From Novosphingobium profundi (GTDB lineage Bacteria; Pseudomonadota; Alphaproteobacteria; Sphingomonadales; Sphingomonadaceae): 64,000 nt of DNA. The position numbers and the translations under genes were made by a program. Of the stretch, positions 38,033 to 47,547 are shown one piece after another. The notes beneath the pieces were generated by a model. The model was not told the origin of the DNA and ran no database searches. It saw only the letters and a program-made list of their open reading frames with translations. Location of the stretch: contig NZ_JAIVLF010000004.1 of assembly GCF_020524485.1 (NCBI RefSeq), forward strand, positions 372,001-436,000, read 5' to 3'. Within the stretch, counting starts at the first letter, position 1; every line of letters starts with the position of its first letter.

Positions 38033-38281
38033 TCAGGGCGCGCTGCTGTCGCGCTCCAGCCGGGTGCCGCGCATGGAAAGCGTCTGCTTGAGCAGTTCGC
38101 CCAGCGCGCCGAGGAACATCAGCCCCGAACCGGCAATGAACATCCACACGCCCGCCGTCTGCCAGGCCGCCATGGCGGGCAGGAACAACACGCTCCCCAC
38201 AACGAAGAGCAGGTTGCCGACAAGGCCCACCGCAATGTGGAACCAGCGAAAATCATGAACGAGCGTGCGTAGGAACTGCAT
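38033..38281 (-). CDS. YrhK domain membrane protein
   Basis: An 82-residue membrane protein with the YrhK pattern: FRWFHIAVGLVGNLLFVVGS, then LFLPAMAAWQTAGVWMFIAG and SGLMFLGALGELLK, i.e. two hydrophobic hairpin helices. Function unknown. It is convergent with yciB and lies 48 bp downstream of a DUF2938-type gene on the same strand. Confidence 0.8.
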   Translation of the reverse strand: MQFLRTLVHDFRWFHIAVGLVGNLLFVVGSVLFLPAMAAWQTAGVWMFIAGSGLMFLGALGELLKQTLSMRGTRLERDSSAP

Positions 38282-38329
38282 GGCGCGAAACCCTAACGGC
38301 CGCCCGCGCCCCTGTCAGCCCGCGCCGTT

Positions 38330-38824
38330 TCAGGTGGGGCGCGTCACCAGCCCCAGCGCAAGGGCGTACTGCGCGCCCGCAAAGACCGCGTGGTTGAGCA
38401 GCATGAGCGCGATCCGGCGTCCCTGGTCGGGCGTGCGCGAGGCGAATAGGCCGCCGCCCATGCCCGGTGTCAGGATGCACAGCCCCGCAAGCGTGCTCAA
38501 CCCGAAGCCGACGAGAACAAATGGGCCCGGCGACGGCGCCGCCAGGAAATCCGGGCCCCATACCAGCGGATAGGCAGCCGCGTAGACCAGACCGACAAGA
38601 TAGTGGAAGGTCCAGCCAAGGGCACGTTCGCCTCGGCTTGGTATCTCGAACCCATCGCTCGTGTGGACCAATCGTCCGGCGGGCAGCCCGGAGAGCCATT
38701 GCCCGACCAGCCCCCAGTCGGCCCCGGCAATGCCGAACCAGCGCCGCAGCTGCCGCCCCCAGACATCAAGCGCGACAGTTGCGCCGATCCCGACAACGAG
38801 CGTAAAGGTCAGCGCTGTTTCCAC
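38330..38824 (-). CDS. DUF2938 family membrane protein
   Basis: A 164-residue protein with four hydrophobic segments, DUF2938-like (LVVGIGATVALDVWGRQLRR near the start, LGWTFHYLVGLVYAAAYPLV in the middle, TPGMGGGLFASRTPDQGRR near the end). The frame extends upstream into kup; the GTG at 38824, nine bases after the kup stop, begins the normal family start and is preferred. It is probably cotranscribed with kup. Confidence 0.78.
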   Translation of the reverse strand: METALTFTLVVGIGATVALDVWGRQLRRWFGIAGADWGLVGQWLSGLPAGRLVHTSDGFEIPSRGERALGWTFHYLVGLVYAAAYPLVWGPDFLAAPSPGPFVLVGFGLSTLAGLCILTPGMGGGLFASRTPDQGRRIALMLLNHAVFAGAQYALALGLVTRPT

Positions 38825-38832
38825 CGCCCCGG

Positions 38833-40803
38833 TCAGATTTCCAGCTGGCTGCCGAGTTCGACTACGCGGTTGGTGGGCAGGCGGAAGAACACCATGGCGC
38901 TCGCCGCGTTGCGCATCATCCAGGCGAAGAGACGTTCCCGCCAGATCGCCATGCCCGGCTTCTCCGAGGCGACGAGGGTCTGGCGCGAGAGGAAGAAGCT
39001 GGTCTTCATCATTTCGAAAGGCTGGCCGCACATCTGGTTATGGGCAAGCGCTGCGGGAATGTCGGTTTCCTCCATGAAACCATAGCGCAGGGTCATGCGG
39101 TAGAAGCCCTGCCCCAGGTCCTGCACCGAGTAGCGCTCTCCCGATTCGACATAGGGCACGTCCTGGACCTCGACGGTCAGCACCACCACGCGTTCGTGCA
39201 GCACCTTGTTGTGCTTGATGTTGTGGAGGAGCGCCGAGGGCACGCCGACGTTGCTCGAGGCCATGAAGATCGCCGTACCCGGCACGCGCGCGGCGCTGCC
39301 ATGCGCGCTCTTGGCAAAGACGTTGAGCGGAAGCGCAGCCTCGGTCATGCGATCGCGCATGAGGCGGCGGCCCTTGTTCCAGGTGGTGAGGAGCGTGAAG
39401 GCCACCGCACCGATCAGCAGCGGGAACCAGCCTCCATCGGGGATCTTGGTCGCGTTCGCGGCGAAGTAGGCGCCATCGACCACGAAGAAGGTCACCGCGA
39501 CGGGGATCGCGATCCATAGCTTCCAGCGCCACAGGACGATCAGGAGAACCGTCATCAGGCAGGTGTCGATCAGCATCGCACCGGTCACCGCGATACCGTA
39601 GGCCGAGGCCAGGTTCGAGGAATTCTGGAAGACCAGCACCAGCACGATCACGCCGATCATCAGTGCCCAGTTCACGAAGGGAATGTAGATCTGGCCGACC
39701 TCGTGCTCGGAGGTATGACGGGTCGAAAGGCGCGGTATGAACCCCAGCTGCATGGCCTGGTGCGTGATCGAGAAGGCGCCCGATATCACCGCCTGGCTGG
39801 CAATGAAGGCGGCGCAGCTCACCAGGATCACGAGCGGCAGGCGCAGTGATTCGGGTGCAAGGTTGAAGAACGGGTTCTCCATCGCGAGCGCGGCCTGCGC
39901 GTCGTCGAGGCTGAGGATCATCGCAGCCTGCCCGAAGTAGTTGATGAGCAGGCACGGCATCACGAAACCGAACCACGACAGGCGCATAGGTCCGCGACCG
40001 AAGTGGCCCATGTCCGAATAGAGCGCCTCGGCGCCAGTCACGGCCAGGACGACCGAGCCCAGCGCCAGGAAGCCCAGCATCTTGTCGGTGAGGAAGAACT
40101 GGATCGCGTACCACGGGTTCAGCGCGACGAGCACCTCGGGCATCTGTACGAGATGGTAGATACCCAGGATCGCAAGGATCGAGAAATAGGTCACCATGAC
40201 CGGCGCAAAGAGCGCACCAACCTTGGCCGTTCCGCTCTTCTGCAGCACGAAAAGGCCGACCAGGAGGATAAGCGCAATCGGCATGACGAACGGCGCGAGG
40301 TTCGACTGGACGACGGTCAGCCCCTCGACCGCGGAGAGCACGGAAACGGCGGGCGTAATCATCGAATCGCCGTAGAACAGCGCTGTCGCGAAAACCCCGA
40401 GCATGACGATGAGGCCGCCGTAGCGCGACTTCTTGATCGCGCCGGAGATGAGGGCGACGAGCGCGAGACTTCCGCCCTGGCCCTTGTTGTCCGCGCGCAT
40501 GAGGATGCCCACGTACTGAACCGCCACGACAAGCGTCATCGACCAGAAGATCAGGCTGACCACGCCCAGAATGTGCAGTTCGTCGATGGCCAGCGGGTGC
40601 GGGCCCACGAAAGTCTCACGAAACGCGTAGATCGGGCTCGTGCCGATGTCGCCGAAGACGACACCGACCGCGCCGAAGGCGAGCTTCGCGACGTTTCCGG
40701 TGGAATGGCCGTGGGAACCGGATTTTCCGGCGTCGGATTGCTTCGCGGCGCCCGACGCGCTCGCCGTTCCACCGCCATTCATATCCGTAGTTGCATCACT
40801 CAT
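38833..40803 (-). CDS. kup: Potassium uptake protein Kup
   Basis: Low-affinity potassium:proton symporter of 656 residues in the KUP/HAK/KT family, with about twelve membrane helices followed by a cytosolic C-terminal region. Hallmarks are [20 protein letters not shown] in the first helix, [15 protein letters not shown], and [17 protein letters not shown]. The hydrophilic N-terminus (about 35 residues) is rich in Gly, Ser and His. The C-terminus reads [12 protein letters not shown], the usual end. It is followed directly by the DUF2938-type gene. Confidence 0.97.
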   Translation of the reverse strand: MSDATTDMNGGGTASASGAAKQSDAGKSGSHGHSTGNVAKLAFGAVGVVFGDIGTSPIYAFRETFVGPHPLAIDELHILGVVSLIFWSMTLVVAVQYVGILMRADNKGQGGSLALVALISGAIKKSRYGGLIVMLGVFATALFYGDSMITPAVSVLSAVEGLTVVQSNLAPFVMPIALILLVGLFVLQKSGTAKVGALFAPVMVTYFSILAILGIYHLVQMPEVLVALNPWYAIQFFLTDKMLGFLALGSVVLAVTGAEALYSDMGHFGRGPMRLSWFGFVMPCLLINYFGQAAMILSLDDAQAALAMENPFFNLAPESLRLPLVILVSCAAFIASQAVISGAFSITHQAMQLGFIPRLSTRHTSEHEVGQIYIPFVNWALMIGVIVLVLVFQNSSNLASAYGIAVTGAMLIDTCLMTVLLIVLWRWKLWIAIPVAVTFFVVDGAYFAANATKIPDGGWFPLLIGAVAFTLLTTWNKGRRLMRDRMTEAALPLNVFAKSAHGSAARVPGTAIFMASSNVGVPSALLHNIKHNKVLHERVVVLTVEVQDVPYVESGERYSVQDLGQGFYRMTLRYGFMEETDIPAALAHNQMCGQPFEMMKTSFFLSRQTLVASEKPGMAIWRERLFAWMMRNAASAMVFFRLPTNRVVELGSQLEI

Positions 40804-40895
40804 TCGTGCGCCCCGTCATGGACTAGAGACCCCGTTTCGCACTCGCGGCAAGGTTGAAGGCCGTTAGCAGCATGGCAGGTGCCTAGCAATGATGC

Positions 40896-41606
40896 TCAAT
40901 CACGCGAAGGGGCCGTTGGTTCCGCGCCTGTACCGTTGCGGGACTCCGGCTCTGCCTGCGAATCGGGTGCCGAAGCCGGCGCATTGCCCTTGATATAGGC
41001 ATCGAGCCGCTGAAGTTCGGCGGCGAGTACCGGACGCCATTCGGCCTCCTCGGGCGTGCGCTCCAGGAGGTCCGCCCAGAGCTCACGCGCTTCGCCGAAC
41101 TGGCCGGACTGCGCCATCGCCAACCCCAGGAAAAACGCGGGTCCCGGCGCTTTCGGGTCGGCCTTTGCGGCCTGGCGAAAGGCGTAGAGCGAAGCGGGAG
41201 TCAGGACACCTTCGGAATGGGCGACAAGCGCGTTCGCCATCGCCAGCCAGGCGTCCTCGTCCTTGGGATTTTCTTCGACCGCGCCCAAGAGGACGCGCGC
41301 CGCTTCGGCCGTCTGACCGTTGCGTGCAAAGCCATCGGCGATGACGACATAGCGATTGGTCGGCGGGATCGTGCGGTTGGTGACCTTGCCACGTGCAGCG
41401 ACCAGGAACGCGGCTTCCTCGCCGCCGCCTGGGGTCACGGTGCTCGGGCTCGACGGCTGCGAGGGCGAGCCTTGCGTGACGTAGCCCGCAACACCCAGGA
41501 GCAGCGCGGCGGCCACCGCCTCGCGCCCTCCCACCGGCACTTTCAGGACGACCACAGCCAGCACGAACGCAGCCAAAACCAGCAAGGCCAGCAGGAACCA
41601 GATCAT
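40896..41606 (-). CDS. ccmI: Cytochrome c maturation TPR protein CcmI (CycH)
   Basis: A 236-residue protein: an N-terminal membrane helix (about 1-24) and a short second segment, then a periplasmic TPR region of two to three repeats (PKDEDAWLAMANALVAHSEG, AKADPKAPGPAFFLGLAMAQ). This is the apocytochrome-binding subunit of the haem lyase complex. Its start overlaps the ccmH stop by four bases. Last gene of the ccm run. Confidence 0.88.
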   Translation of the reverse strand: MIWFLLALLVLAAFVLAVVVLKVPVGGREAVAAALLLGVAGYVTQGSPSQPSSPSTVTPGGGEEAAFLVAARGKVTNRTIPPTNRYVVIADGFARNGQTAEAARVLLGAVEENPKDEDAWLAMANALVAHSEGVLTPASLYAFRQAAKADPKAPGPAFFLGLAMAQSGQFGEARELWADLLERTPEEAEWRPVLAAELQRLDAYIKGNAPASAPDSQAEPESRNGTGAEPTAPSRD

Positions 41607-42055
41607 GCCTCTTCTCCTTCATGGCCCGGGCCATGTTCCTCGGCCTCACGGACCAAGGTGAAACGGCGGCGCAGCAGGAGGACCGCGATCAGCAGGAAAA
41701 CAAGCGGCACAGCGAAAAGCGGCCAGGTCAGCTCGGTCAGCTGCGGTGCATAGCTCACATAGTCGCCATAGCGCTCGATCAGCCAGGAGCGGATTTCTTC
41801 AGGCGCTTCGCCCGCCTTGATCCGCTCGCGCACGAGACTGCGCATCGAGCCCGCGATCGGCGCATCCGAATCGGCGATCGACTGGCCCTGACATTGCAGG
41901 CAGCGCAGCGTCTCCATCAGATCCATGGCGGCGCGCTCCTTCGCCGGATCGTCCAGCTGACGGTAGGCGAACGGCGCGGTCGACTGCTCCTGTTGGGCGA
42001 GAGCCGGAGCGCCCAGCATGGCAACGGCGGCCAGAGCGGGAAGGACGCGCCTCAC
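41603..42055 (-). CDS. ccmH: Cytochrome c maturation protein CcmH (CycL)
   Basis: A 150-residue thiol oxidoreductase with a signal peptide (LPALAAVAMLGAPALA, cut at about 20), the redox motif C52-x-x-C55 in LRCLQCQGQSI, and a C-terminal membrane helix (LTWPLFAVPLVFLLIAVLLL). It reduces the haem-binding cysteines of apocytochrome c in the periplasm. It overlaps both neighbours by four bases (ccmG upstream, ccmI downstream). Confidence 0.95.
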   Translation of the reverse strand: MRRVLPALAAVAMLGAPALAQQEQSTAPFAYRQLDDPAKERAAMDLMETLRCLQCQGQSIADSDAPIAGSMRSLVRERIKAGEAPEEIRSWLIERYGDYVSYAPQLTELTWPLFAVPLVFLLIAVLLLRRRFTLVREAEEHGPGHEGEEA

Positions 42056-42621
42056 TGCCCCGCCTCCTGGATCCGGGCGATGATCACGTCGAGCTGTTCG
42101 GGCCGGATCTCACCGACGTGCTGGTAGCGAATCACGCCCTTGCCATCGACGATGTAGGTTTCGGGCACGCCCGACGAGCCCAGCGCAAGTTGCACCTGCC
42201 CATCGTCGTCCGCACCGATGCTGTCGAAGGGATCGCCGTTGGTCGCGAGGAAGCCTTCGAGGTTCTCGCGCGAATCGCGCACCGAGATGCCCTCGATCTC
42301 GACACCCGCCCGCTGCAGCTGCGCCAGTTGCGGCGCCTCTACCCGGCAGGGGATACACCAGCTGGCGAAGATGTTGACGAGGTGGACCTTGCCGTTGGCC
42401 AGCTCAGCGCTGCTGAGGCCAGGCCTTCCAGGCAGCGCGGGAGGCAGATCAAAGCTGGGCATCGGCTTGCCAACGAGCGCGCTGCGCACGGTGCGGTCGG
42501 CGGGTTTGAGAAGCCCGGTCATCACCAGAGCGACGAAGCCCACGAAGAGCGCGAGCGGGAGCCAGATCGCCCAGCGCGGCGCCTTGGCGCGGCCTTCGGG
42601 AGCCTTGCGATTCGCGCTCAT
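42052..42621 (-). CDS. ccmG: Thiol:disulfide interchange protein CcmG (DsbE)
   Basis: A 189-residue membrane-anchored thioredoxin-like protein. The anchor helix is at about 17-36 and the redox motif is W88-C89-I-P-C92 (FASWCIPCRVEAP). It keeps apocytochrome thiols reduced in the periplasm. Overlaps ccmF by four bases upstream and ccmH downstream. Confidence 0.95.
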   Translation of the reverse strand: MSANRKAPEGRAKAPRWAIWLPLALFVGFVALVMTGLLKPADRTVRSALVGKPMPSFDLPPALPGRPGLSSAELANGKVHLVNIFASWCIPCRVEAPQLAQLQRAGVEIEGISVRDSRENLEGFLATNGDPFDSIGADDDGQVQLALGSSGVPETYIVDGKGVIRYQHVGEIRPEQLDVIIARIQEAGQ

Positions 42622-44585
42622 GCCCGGTCCTCCCGCAGCTTCTCTTCACCTTCGCGGCGCTCGGCGATGCGATCACTCTGGACCGAGCGGCGCACATCCG
42701 TGGTAACGCGGCCGAGCAGCGCCAGCAGGCCGCCCAAGGCAATCAGGAGGCCACCCAGCCAGATCAGCGGAACCAGCGGCTTCCACCACAGACGCAGCTG
42801 CCAGCGGCCGTCCTCGCCCTCGCCGCCCAGAACGGCATAGAGCTGGCCGTTCCAGCGCGTCAGCAGCGCGGATTCGGAGGTGTTCTGCGGCGGCGCCCAG
42901 AACGTGCGCGACTGCGGGGTGAGGCGCGTAACCTTGCCGTCCGGCCCGTAGCGCACCAGCAGACGCGCCTCGAGCGCGGTCCAGTTGGGGCCTGCGACCG
43001 GCTCGATGCGGTCCAGCTTCACGCCCCACGGCCCTACCTGCGTAATCTCCCCTACCTCGACCGCGACGAGCTTCTCGGTGGAGAACGCGCTCTCGCTGCT
43101 CATGCCGACAAGCGCGACGGCGATGCCGAAGTGCGCGACCACCATGCCCCAGACCGCCAGCGGCAGGCGGCGCAAATTGCGTCCGCGCAAGGGAAGTAGG
43201 CTCGCCCAGCCAAGACCGACACCCAGCACGAGGCCGAGGAACGGCAGGAGCGCGACATCGGCCACCGCCACCAGAGCACCGCCCATGACCACCACGAGCA
43301 TGGCCGGGATCACGAGGTTCTTGCCGATCCGCGCAAAGTCGTCACGCCGCCAGCGTAGCATCGGACCGATTGCCAGAACCACCAGCATGGGCACGGCGAA
43401 CAGCGCACTCATCGGGTTGAAGTAGGGCGGGCCGACCGAGACCTGCGCGCCCAGAGCCTCGGCAACGAGCGGGTAGAGCGTGCCGAACAGGACGATGCCC
43501 AGAATTGCGCAGAGCAGGACGTTGTTGATGACGAGCGCGCCCTCGCGGCTCATCGGGGCGAAGCGGGCTCCCTCGCTCACCGTCGCGGCGCGCAGCGCAA
43601 AGAGGGTGAGCGCACCGCCGATGTTGATGGCGAGCAGTGCCAGGATGAAGCTGCCGCGCTCGGGATCGACCGCAAAGGCGTGAACACTGGTCAGGATGCC
43701 CGAGCGCACGAGGAAGGTGCCCACCATCGACATCGAAAACGCGACAACGCCCAGCATCACCGTCCAGGTGCGCAGCGCATCGCGCGCGGCCAGTACGCTG
43801 ACCGAATGGAGCAGTGCGGTCGCGGCCAGCCAGGGCATGAGCGAAGCGTTCTCGACCGGGTCCCAGAACCACCAGCCACCCCAGCCCAGCTCATAGTACG
43901 CCCAGTAGGACCCCGCCGTGATGCCGACGGTCAGGAAAATCCAGGCCGCCAGCACCCAGGGGCGCATGGCGCGTGCGAAGGCCGGGCCGACCTCGCGGGT
44001 GACCAGCGCGCCGATGGCGAAACTGAAAGCCACCGAAAGACCGACATATCCCAGGTACAGCGTGGGCGGGTGGAAGGCGAGGCCCAGGTCCTGCAGCAGC
44101 GGGTTGAGCCCCTGCCCCTCCGCCGGGACCGGCGAGAGGCGCTCAAACGGGTTCGAGGAGAGCAGCAGAAAGGCGTAGAACCCGAGGCTCACGAAGGCCT
44201 GTCCGGCGAGCGTTGCCAGCATCGTGCGCTCGGGCAGTCGGCGCTCGATCAGCGCGACAAAACCGCCCGCAACTCCCATGACCGTGACCCACAGGAGCAT
44301 TGAGCCCTCATGGTTGCCCCAGGCGCCCGCAATCTTGAAGACCAACGGCTTTAGCGAATGCGAATTGAGCGCGACCAGCTTTACAGAAAGGTCCGTGATC
44401 GCAAAGACATAGATCAGGCAGAAGAAGGCAAAGAGCGCCAGCAGGCCCTGCACCACGGCGACGGGTCGGACGACCCGGCCCAGCGCTTGCCCCTTTGCTG
44501 TGAGGCCAAGCGATCCGCCCAGAAGCTGCAATCCTGCCAATGCCGCCGCGAGCCAGAGCGCGGCCAGTCCCAGTTCCGCGATCAT
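42618..44585 (-). CDS. ccmF: Haem lyase CcmF
   Basis: A 655-residue polytopic protein, the haem-ligation core of the system I cytochrome c machinery. The WWD haem-handling segment reads GWGGWWFWDPVENASLMPW and the family motif WGNHEGSMLLWV is near residue 90. It faces the periplasm. It overlaps ccmE and ccmG by four bases each. Confidence 0.96.
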   Translation of the reverse strand: MIAELGLAALWLAAALAGLQLLGGSLGLTAKGQALGRVVRPVAVVQGLLALFAFFCLIYVFAITDLSVKLVALNSHSLKPLVFKIAGAWGNHEGSMLLWVTVMGVAGGFVALIERRLPERTMLATLAGQAFVSLGFYAFLLLSSNPFERLSPVPAEGQGLNPLLQDLGLAFHPPTLYLGYVGLSVAFSFAIGALVTREVGPAFARAMRPWVLAAWIFLTVGITAGSYWAYYELGWGGWWFWDPVENASLMPWLAATALLHSVSVLAARDALRTWTVMLGVVAFSMSMVGTFLVRSGILTSVHAFAVDPERGSFILALLAINIGGALTLFALRAATVSEGARFAPMSREGALVINNVLLCAILGIVLFGTLYPLVAEALGAQVSVGPPYFNPMSALFAVPMLVVLAIGPMLRWRRDDFARIGKNLVIPAMLVVVMGGALVAVADVALLPFLGLVLGVGLGWASLLPLRGRNLRRLPLAVWGMVVAHFGIAVALVGMSSESAFSTEKLVAVEVGEITQVGPWGVKLDRIEPVAGPNWTALEARLLVRYGPDGKVTRLTPQSRTFWAPPQNTSESALLTRWNGQLYAVLGGEGEDGRWQLRLWWKPLVPLIWLGGLLIALGGLLALLGRVTTDVRRSVQSDRIAERREGEEKLREDRA

Positions 44586-45034
44586 TTGCCCTCAGCCATC
44601 GCCTGCTGCAGCTCTTCGCCGGTCATGTCCTTCATCTCGCGCGGAACGTAGTTCTCATCATGCTTGGCAAGGAGATTGTCAGCCACGAACGTGCCATCAC
44701 TCCCCATGTGGCCCTCGGCGACGACGCCCGAGCCTTCCACGAAGAGCGAGGGGACAATGCCGCGAAAAGTGACCGGCACGCGCGCCTCCTTGTCCTCGAC
44801 AACGAAGGCGATGCTGACCCCGTCAGGCAGCGTGCGGATCGAGCCCTGCTCGACCATACCGCCCAGGCGCACCGCGCGTGAGGCTTCGGGCGGGCTCGCC
44901 ACAATCTCACGGGGCACGTAGAAGTAACTAGCCTGGTTGCGCAACGCCCAGATCGCGAGGATCGCCGCGCCGATCAGCACGACCATCGCGACGCCGAGCA
45001 GCACGAGGCGCTGGTGCTTTGCCTTGATTGCCAT
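44582..45034 (-). CDS. ccmE: Haem chaperone CcmE
   Basis: A 150-residue haem chaperone with an N-terminal membrane anchor (about 9-30) and a periplasmic OB-fold domain. The covalent haem-binding histidine H125 and Y129 are in LAKHDENYVPREM. It carries haem from CcmC to CcmF. It overlaps ccmF by four bases and starts 5 bp after the ccmD stop. Confidence 0.95.
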   Translation of the reverse strand: MAIKAKHQRLVLLGVAMVVLIGAAILAIWALRNQASYFYVPREIVASPPEASRAVRLGGMVEQGSIRTLPDGVSIAFVVEDKEARVPVTFRGIVPSLFVEGSGVVAEGHMGSDGTFVADNLLAKHDENYVPREMKDMTGEELQQAMAEGK

Positions 45035-45039
45035 CCTTG

Positions 45040-45180
45040 TCAGCGCTTCCTTGCCTCATCACGCCGTTTTTCAGCGCGTTTCATCGTCACAAGCGACCAG
45101 CCGACCATCGCCGCCGTCGCTCCCACGCCGATGGCGTAGGAGGCAAGGACGAAGGTCCAGGGGTCCATAGCTTCGCGCAT
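45040..45180 (-). CDS. ccmD: Haem exporter accessory protein CcmD
   Basis: A 46-residue single-pass protein (MREAMDPWTFVLASY, hydrophobic AIGVGATAAMVGWSLV, then a basic tail KRAEKRRDEARKR), exactly the CcmD architecture. It releases haem-loaded CcmE from the CcmC complex. The second Met at 45168 is an alternative start. Position between ccmC and ccmE confirms the identity. Confidence 0.88.
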   Translation of the reverse strand: MREAMDPWTFVLASYAIGVGATAAMVGWSLVTMKRAEKRRDEARKR

Positions 45181-45196
45181 TCTCTCCCGTCCTCTC

Positions 45197-45925
45197 TCAA
45201 CCGGCCTGGGCCAGCGCCTTGCGGCGCAGCCGCGCCTCAGCCTGCTGGTGCGCCAGGATTGCCCGCATGCGTGCCAGCACAACGCCCGCAAAGATCAGCG
45301 TGAAGCCTGTCATCGCGATCAGGAGCGGCCACAGGAACGCCCCGGACATGGCCGAACCGCCCGTGGTGATGCTGGGGGGCTGGTGCTGGCTGTTCCACCA
45401 GATCACCGAATAGTGAATGATGGGAATGTTCACCGCGCCCACGAGGCCGAAGATGGCCGGCGCGCGGGTTCCTGCTCCGTCGGATGCCTCGCTCGCCTGC
45501 GAGAGCGCCATCCAGCCGAAGTAGAGGAACAGCAGAACCAGCATCGAAGTCAGGCGCCCGTCCCAGACCCACCAGGTGCCCCAGGCCGGACGGCCCCAGA
45601 GCGAGCCCGTCACCAGGCACACCACAGTAAAGACCGCGCCAGGCACCGCACAGGCGCGCGCGGCAATTCCGGCCAGCGGGTGGCGCCAGACAAGTTCAGT
45701 GAAGCTGGCGATCGCAATGCCGCTCCAGCCCGCCATGCCAAGCCACGCGGCGGGCACGTGCAGGTAGACGATGCGGACCGTCTCGCCCTGCAGGCGTTCG
45801 GCAGGTGCGAAGAACAGGCCCCATCCCAGGGCGGCGAGGGCGATCACGATACCTGCGCCCAGGCACAGCGGCATGAGCCAGCGTGCGATGCGCAGAAAAC
45901 GGGCCGGGTTGGCGAAGCCGTGCAT
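45197..45925 (-). CDS. ccmC: Haem exporter CcmC
   Basis: A 242-residue six-helix protein of the haem-handling family. The WWD segment reads GTWWVWDGRLTSML and the flanking haem-ligand histidines are in YLHVPAAWLG and NIPIIHYSVIWWNS. It loads haem onto CcmE at the periplasmic face. It begins the ccm run (C-D-E-F-G-H-I); ccmA and ccmB, which power the system, are not in this window. Confidence 0.95.
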   Translation of the reverse strand: MHGFANPARFLRIARWLMPLCLGAGIVIALAALGWGLFFAPAERLQGETVRIVYLHVPAAWLGMAGWSGIAIASFTELVWRHPLAGIAARACAVPGAVFTVVCLVTGSLWGRPAWGTWWVWDGRLTSMLVLLFLYFGWMALSQASEASDGAGTRAPAIFGLVGAVNIPIIHYSVIWWNSQHQPPSITTGGSAMSGAFLWPLLIAMTGFTLIFAGVVLARMRAILAHQQAEARLRRKALAQAG

Positions 45926-46031
45926 AAGCCGCGCTTTCTAAAGACCGTACCGAAAGGAGCAAGTGAATGATGGAAAAGGCTTACGGTTTTTACCCGCCTA
46001 TTGGGCCAAGGTATCATAAGCTTTGAAGGAA

Positions 46032-46109
46032 TGGGGCGATTGATGGGGTTCGAACCCACGACCTCCGGTACCACAAACCGGCGCTCTGACCAACTGAGCT
46101 ACAATCGCC
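46032..46109 (-). tRNA. tRNA-His (GUG)
   Basis: Minus-strand cloverleaf including CCA and the extra 5' G (position -1) opposite C73 that identifies tRNA-His. Acceptor arms GCGATTG/CAATCGC, anticodon stem CCGGT/ACCGG and anticodon GTG at 46072-46074 (forward CAC). Confidence 0.95.
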
Positions 46110-46291
46110 ACACGTCCCGTTCGACCATCTGCGAACCGGGAGACTTTAGCCGCGAACCGAAGTGCGTTGAAGCGTCCTCGGTGCGGGAGCGCGCCTTTGC
46201 ACACAGTTGACGCGTTTGCCAAGCAAAAAAGTGATAAAATCGTCTGGAGAGGCAATTTTCTTGGGCGAAGCCAGCGACTATCGTGGCGCAC

Positions 46292-46924
46292 ATGGTCACT
46301 GCTACCGAATCATACGCCGTTCCGATCCAGGCCCACCCGGCCGCGCGCAAGGTCCCCTCGCCGCGAATCGAGATGTACATCCTGCCCAATTTCCTCTCGG
46401 GCGAACAATGCGCGCGCCTGATCGACACGATCGAGGCCCAGCACCGTCCCTCCACGATCACCGGCTACAACGGCGACGATGTCTTCCGCACCAGTTCGAC
46501 CTGCGACCTCTCGCCGCGCGACCCGGACGCGGCCGACCTGCGCGCACGCCTGTGCGCGCTTTCGGGCATCCCCGAGAGCCACGCCGAGCCGCTCCAGGGG
46601 CAGCGCTACGAGGTTGGGCAGGAGTTCAAGGCCCACACCGACTACTTCGAGCCCGACCGGCCCGAATTTGCGCAGTTCTGCTCGGTCGCGGGGCAGCGGA
46701 CCTGGACCTACATGATGTACCTGAACTCGGTCGATGCAGGCGGTGCAACCCGCTTCAAGGTCGCCGACAAGATCGTCCAGCCCGAAGCGGGCAAGCTCAT
46801 CTGCTGGAACAACCTGCGCCCCGACGGCTCGCCCAATGCCGCAACGCTTCATCATGCGATGAAAGTTCGCAAGGGCCGCAAGTACGTCCTCACGCAGTGG
46901 TTCCGGGAGAAGCCCTGGGGCTGA
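46292..46924 (+). CDS. Prolyl-4-hydroxylase-like 2OG-Fe(II) oxygenase
   Basis: A dioxygenase of about 210 residues with the P4Hc fold. Counting from the alternative GTG start at 46283, iron ligands H118 and D120 (FKAHTDYFEP), a distal histidine at 190-191 (ATLHHAMKV) and K200 binding 2-oxoglutarate are all present. The reaction is hydroxylation of a protein or small molecule; bacterial homologues act on translation factors or surface proteins, but the target here is unknown. ATG at 46292 and GTG at 46283 are both possible and neither has a strong ribosome-binding site. It stands alone between tRNA-His and the PilZ gene. Confidence 0.9.
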   Translation: MVTATESYAVPIQAHPAARKVPSPRIEMYILPNFLSGEQCARLIDTIEAQHRPSTITGYNGDDVFRTSSTCDLSPRDPDAADLRARLCALSGIPESHAEPLQGQRYEVGQEFKAHTDYFEPDRPEFAQFCSVAGQRTWTYMMYLNSVDAGGATRFKVADKIVQPEAGKLICWNNLRPDGSPNAATLHHAMKVRKGRKYVLTQWFREKPWG

Positions 46925-47014
46925 TTCGCAGCCGCGCCCTCGTCGCCTGCCTCGCACGATCCCCTAAGTGGCGGTTAGAGCCCGGCTAGGCGCCCTGCGC
47001 GTAGCCTCCAGCAC

Positions 47015-47455
47015 GTGTCCAGCTACGAACCCGCTTCGCCCGCACATGCCGTCCCCACGGCCCTGCCCACGCCTGCCGCCCACGACGAGCGCCGGCGCGA
47101 GACGCGCTATCCCATCCGGCAACCGATCTTCCTGCGAACCGACGGTATACCCATCGGGCGGGCCTGGCTGCTCGACCTGTCGGCGAGCGGCTGCTGCGTC
47201 CATGCCGAGGGGTTGGACCTGCGCATCGGCCAGTGCCTGAGCCTTCACCGCGGTGCAGGGCTTGCCTTCCTCACCAGCGGCCACGGCGCAGTGGTACGCT
47301 GGACCCACGCGGACATGGCCGGCCTTCAGTTCGAACGCGCGATCCCCAGCAGCGACACCTTGTGGCAAGGCCTCATCGCAACGAGCGGGGGCTCCTATTC
47401 CGGTGAGAGCCCGGCCCTACCACTCAATCCTGACGACGCCCTGCGCGATTCGTGA
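47015..47455 (+). CDS. PilZ domain protein
   Basis: A 146-residue protein whose core is a PilZ domain, a cyclic-di-GMP sensor: the RxxxR loop is in ERRRETRYPIRQP and the second motif in DLSASGCCVH. The N-terminus is a disordered Pro/Ala-rich segment. Translation appears to start at the GTG at 47015. It is a possible output partner for the GGDEF-EAL protein at 32582-34282, though nothing ties them directly. Confidence 0.88.
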   Translation: MSSYEPASPAHAVPTALPTPAAHDERRRETRYPIRQPIFLRTDGIPIGRAWLLDLSASGCCVHAEGLDLRIGQCLSLHRGAGLAFLTSGHGAVVRWTHADMAGLQFERAIPSSDTLWQGLIATSGGSYSGESPALPLNPDDALRDS

Positions 47456-47494
47456 CCCCACACGAGGCCACGACACAGATGCCCCAACGAAAAA

Positions 47495-47516
47495 GGGCGG
47501 CCTCGCAAGGCCGCCC
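47495..47516 (-). terminator. Intrinsic terminator of rpmE
   Basis: An 8-base perfect stem (GGGCGGCC / GGCCGCCC, 6-base loop) is followed on the minus strand by TTTTTCG. It lies 31 bp after the rpmE stop. It may also serve the convergent PilZ gene. Confidence 0.88.
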
Positions 47517-47547
47517 TCTTCGTTCAAGGTTCGGATGAACCGTCGTC

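Noticed and set aside
46206..46250. TTGACG ... TGATAAAAT as promoter of the prolyl hydroxylase gene
   Set aside because: Spacing between the elements is 19 bases or more, too long for a good sigma-70 promoter.
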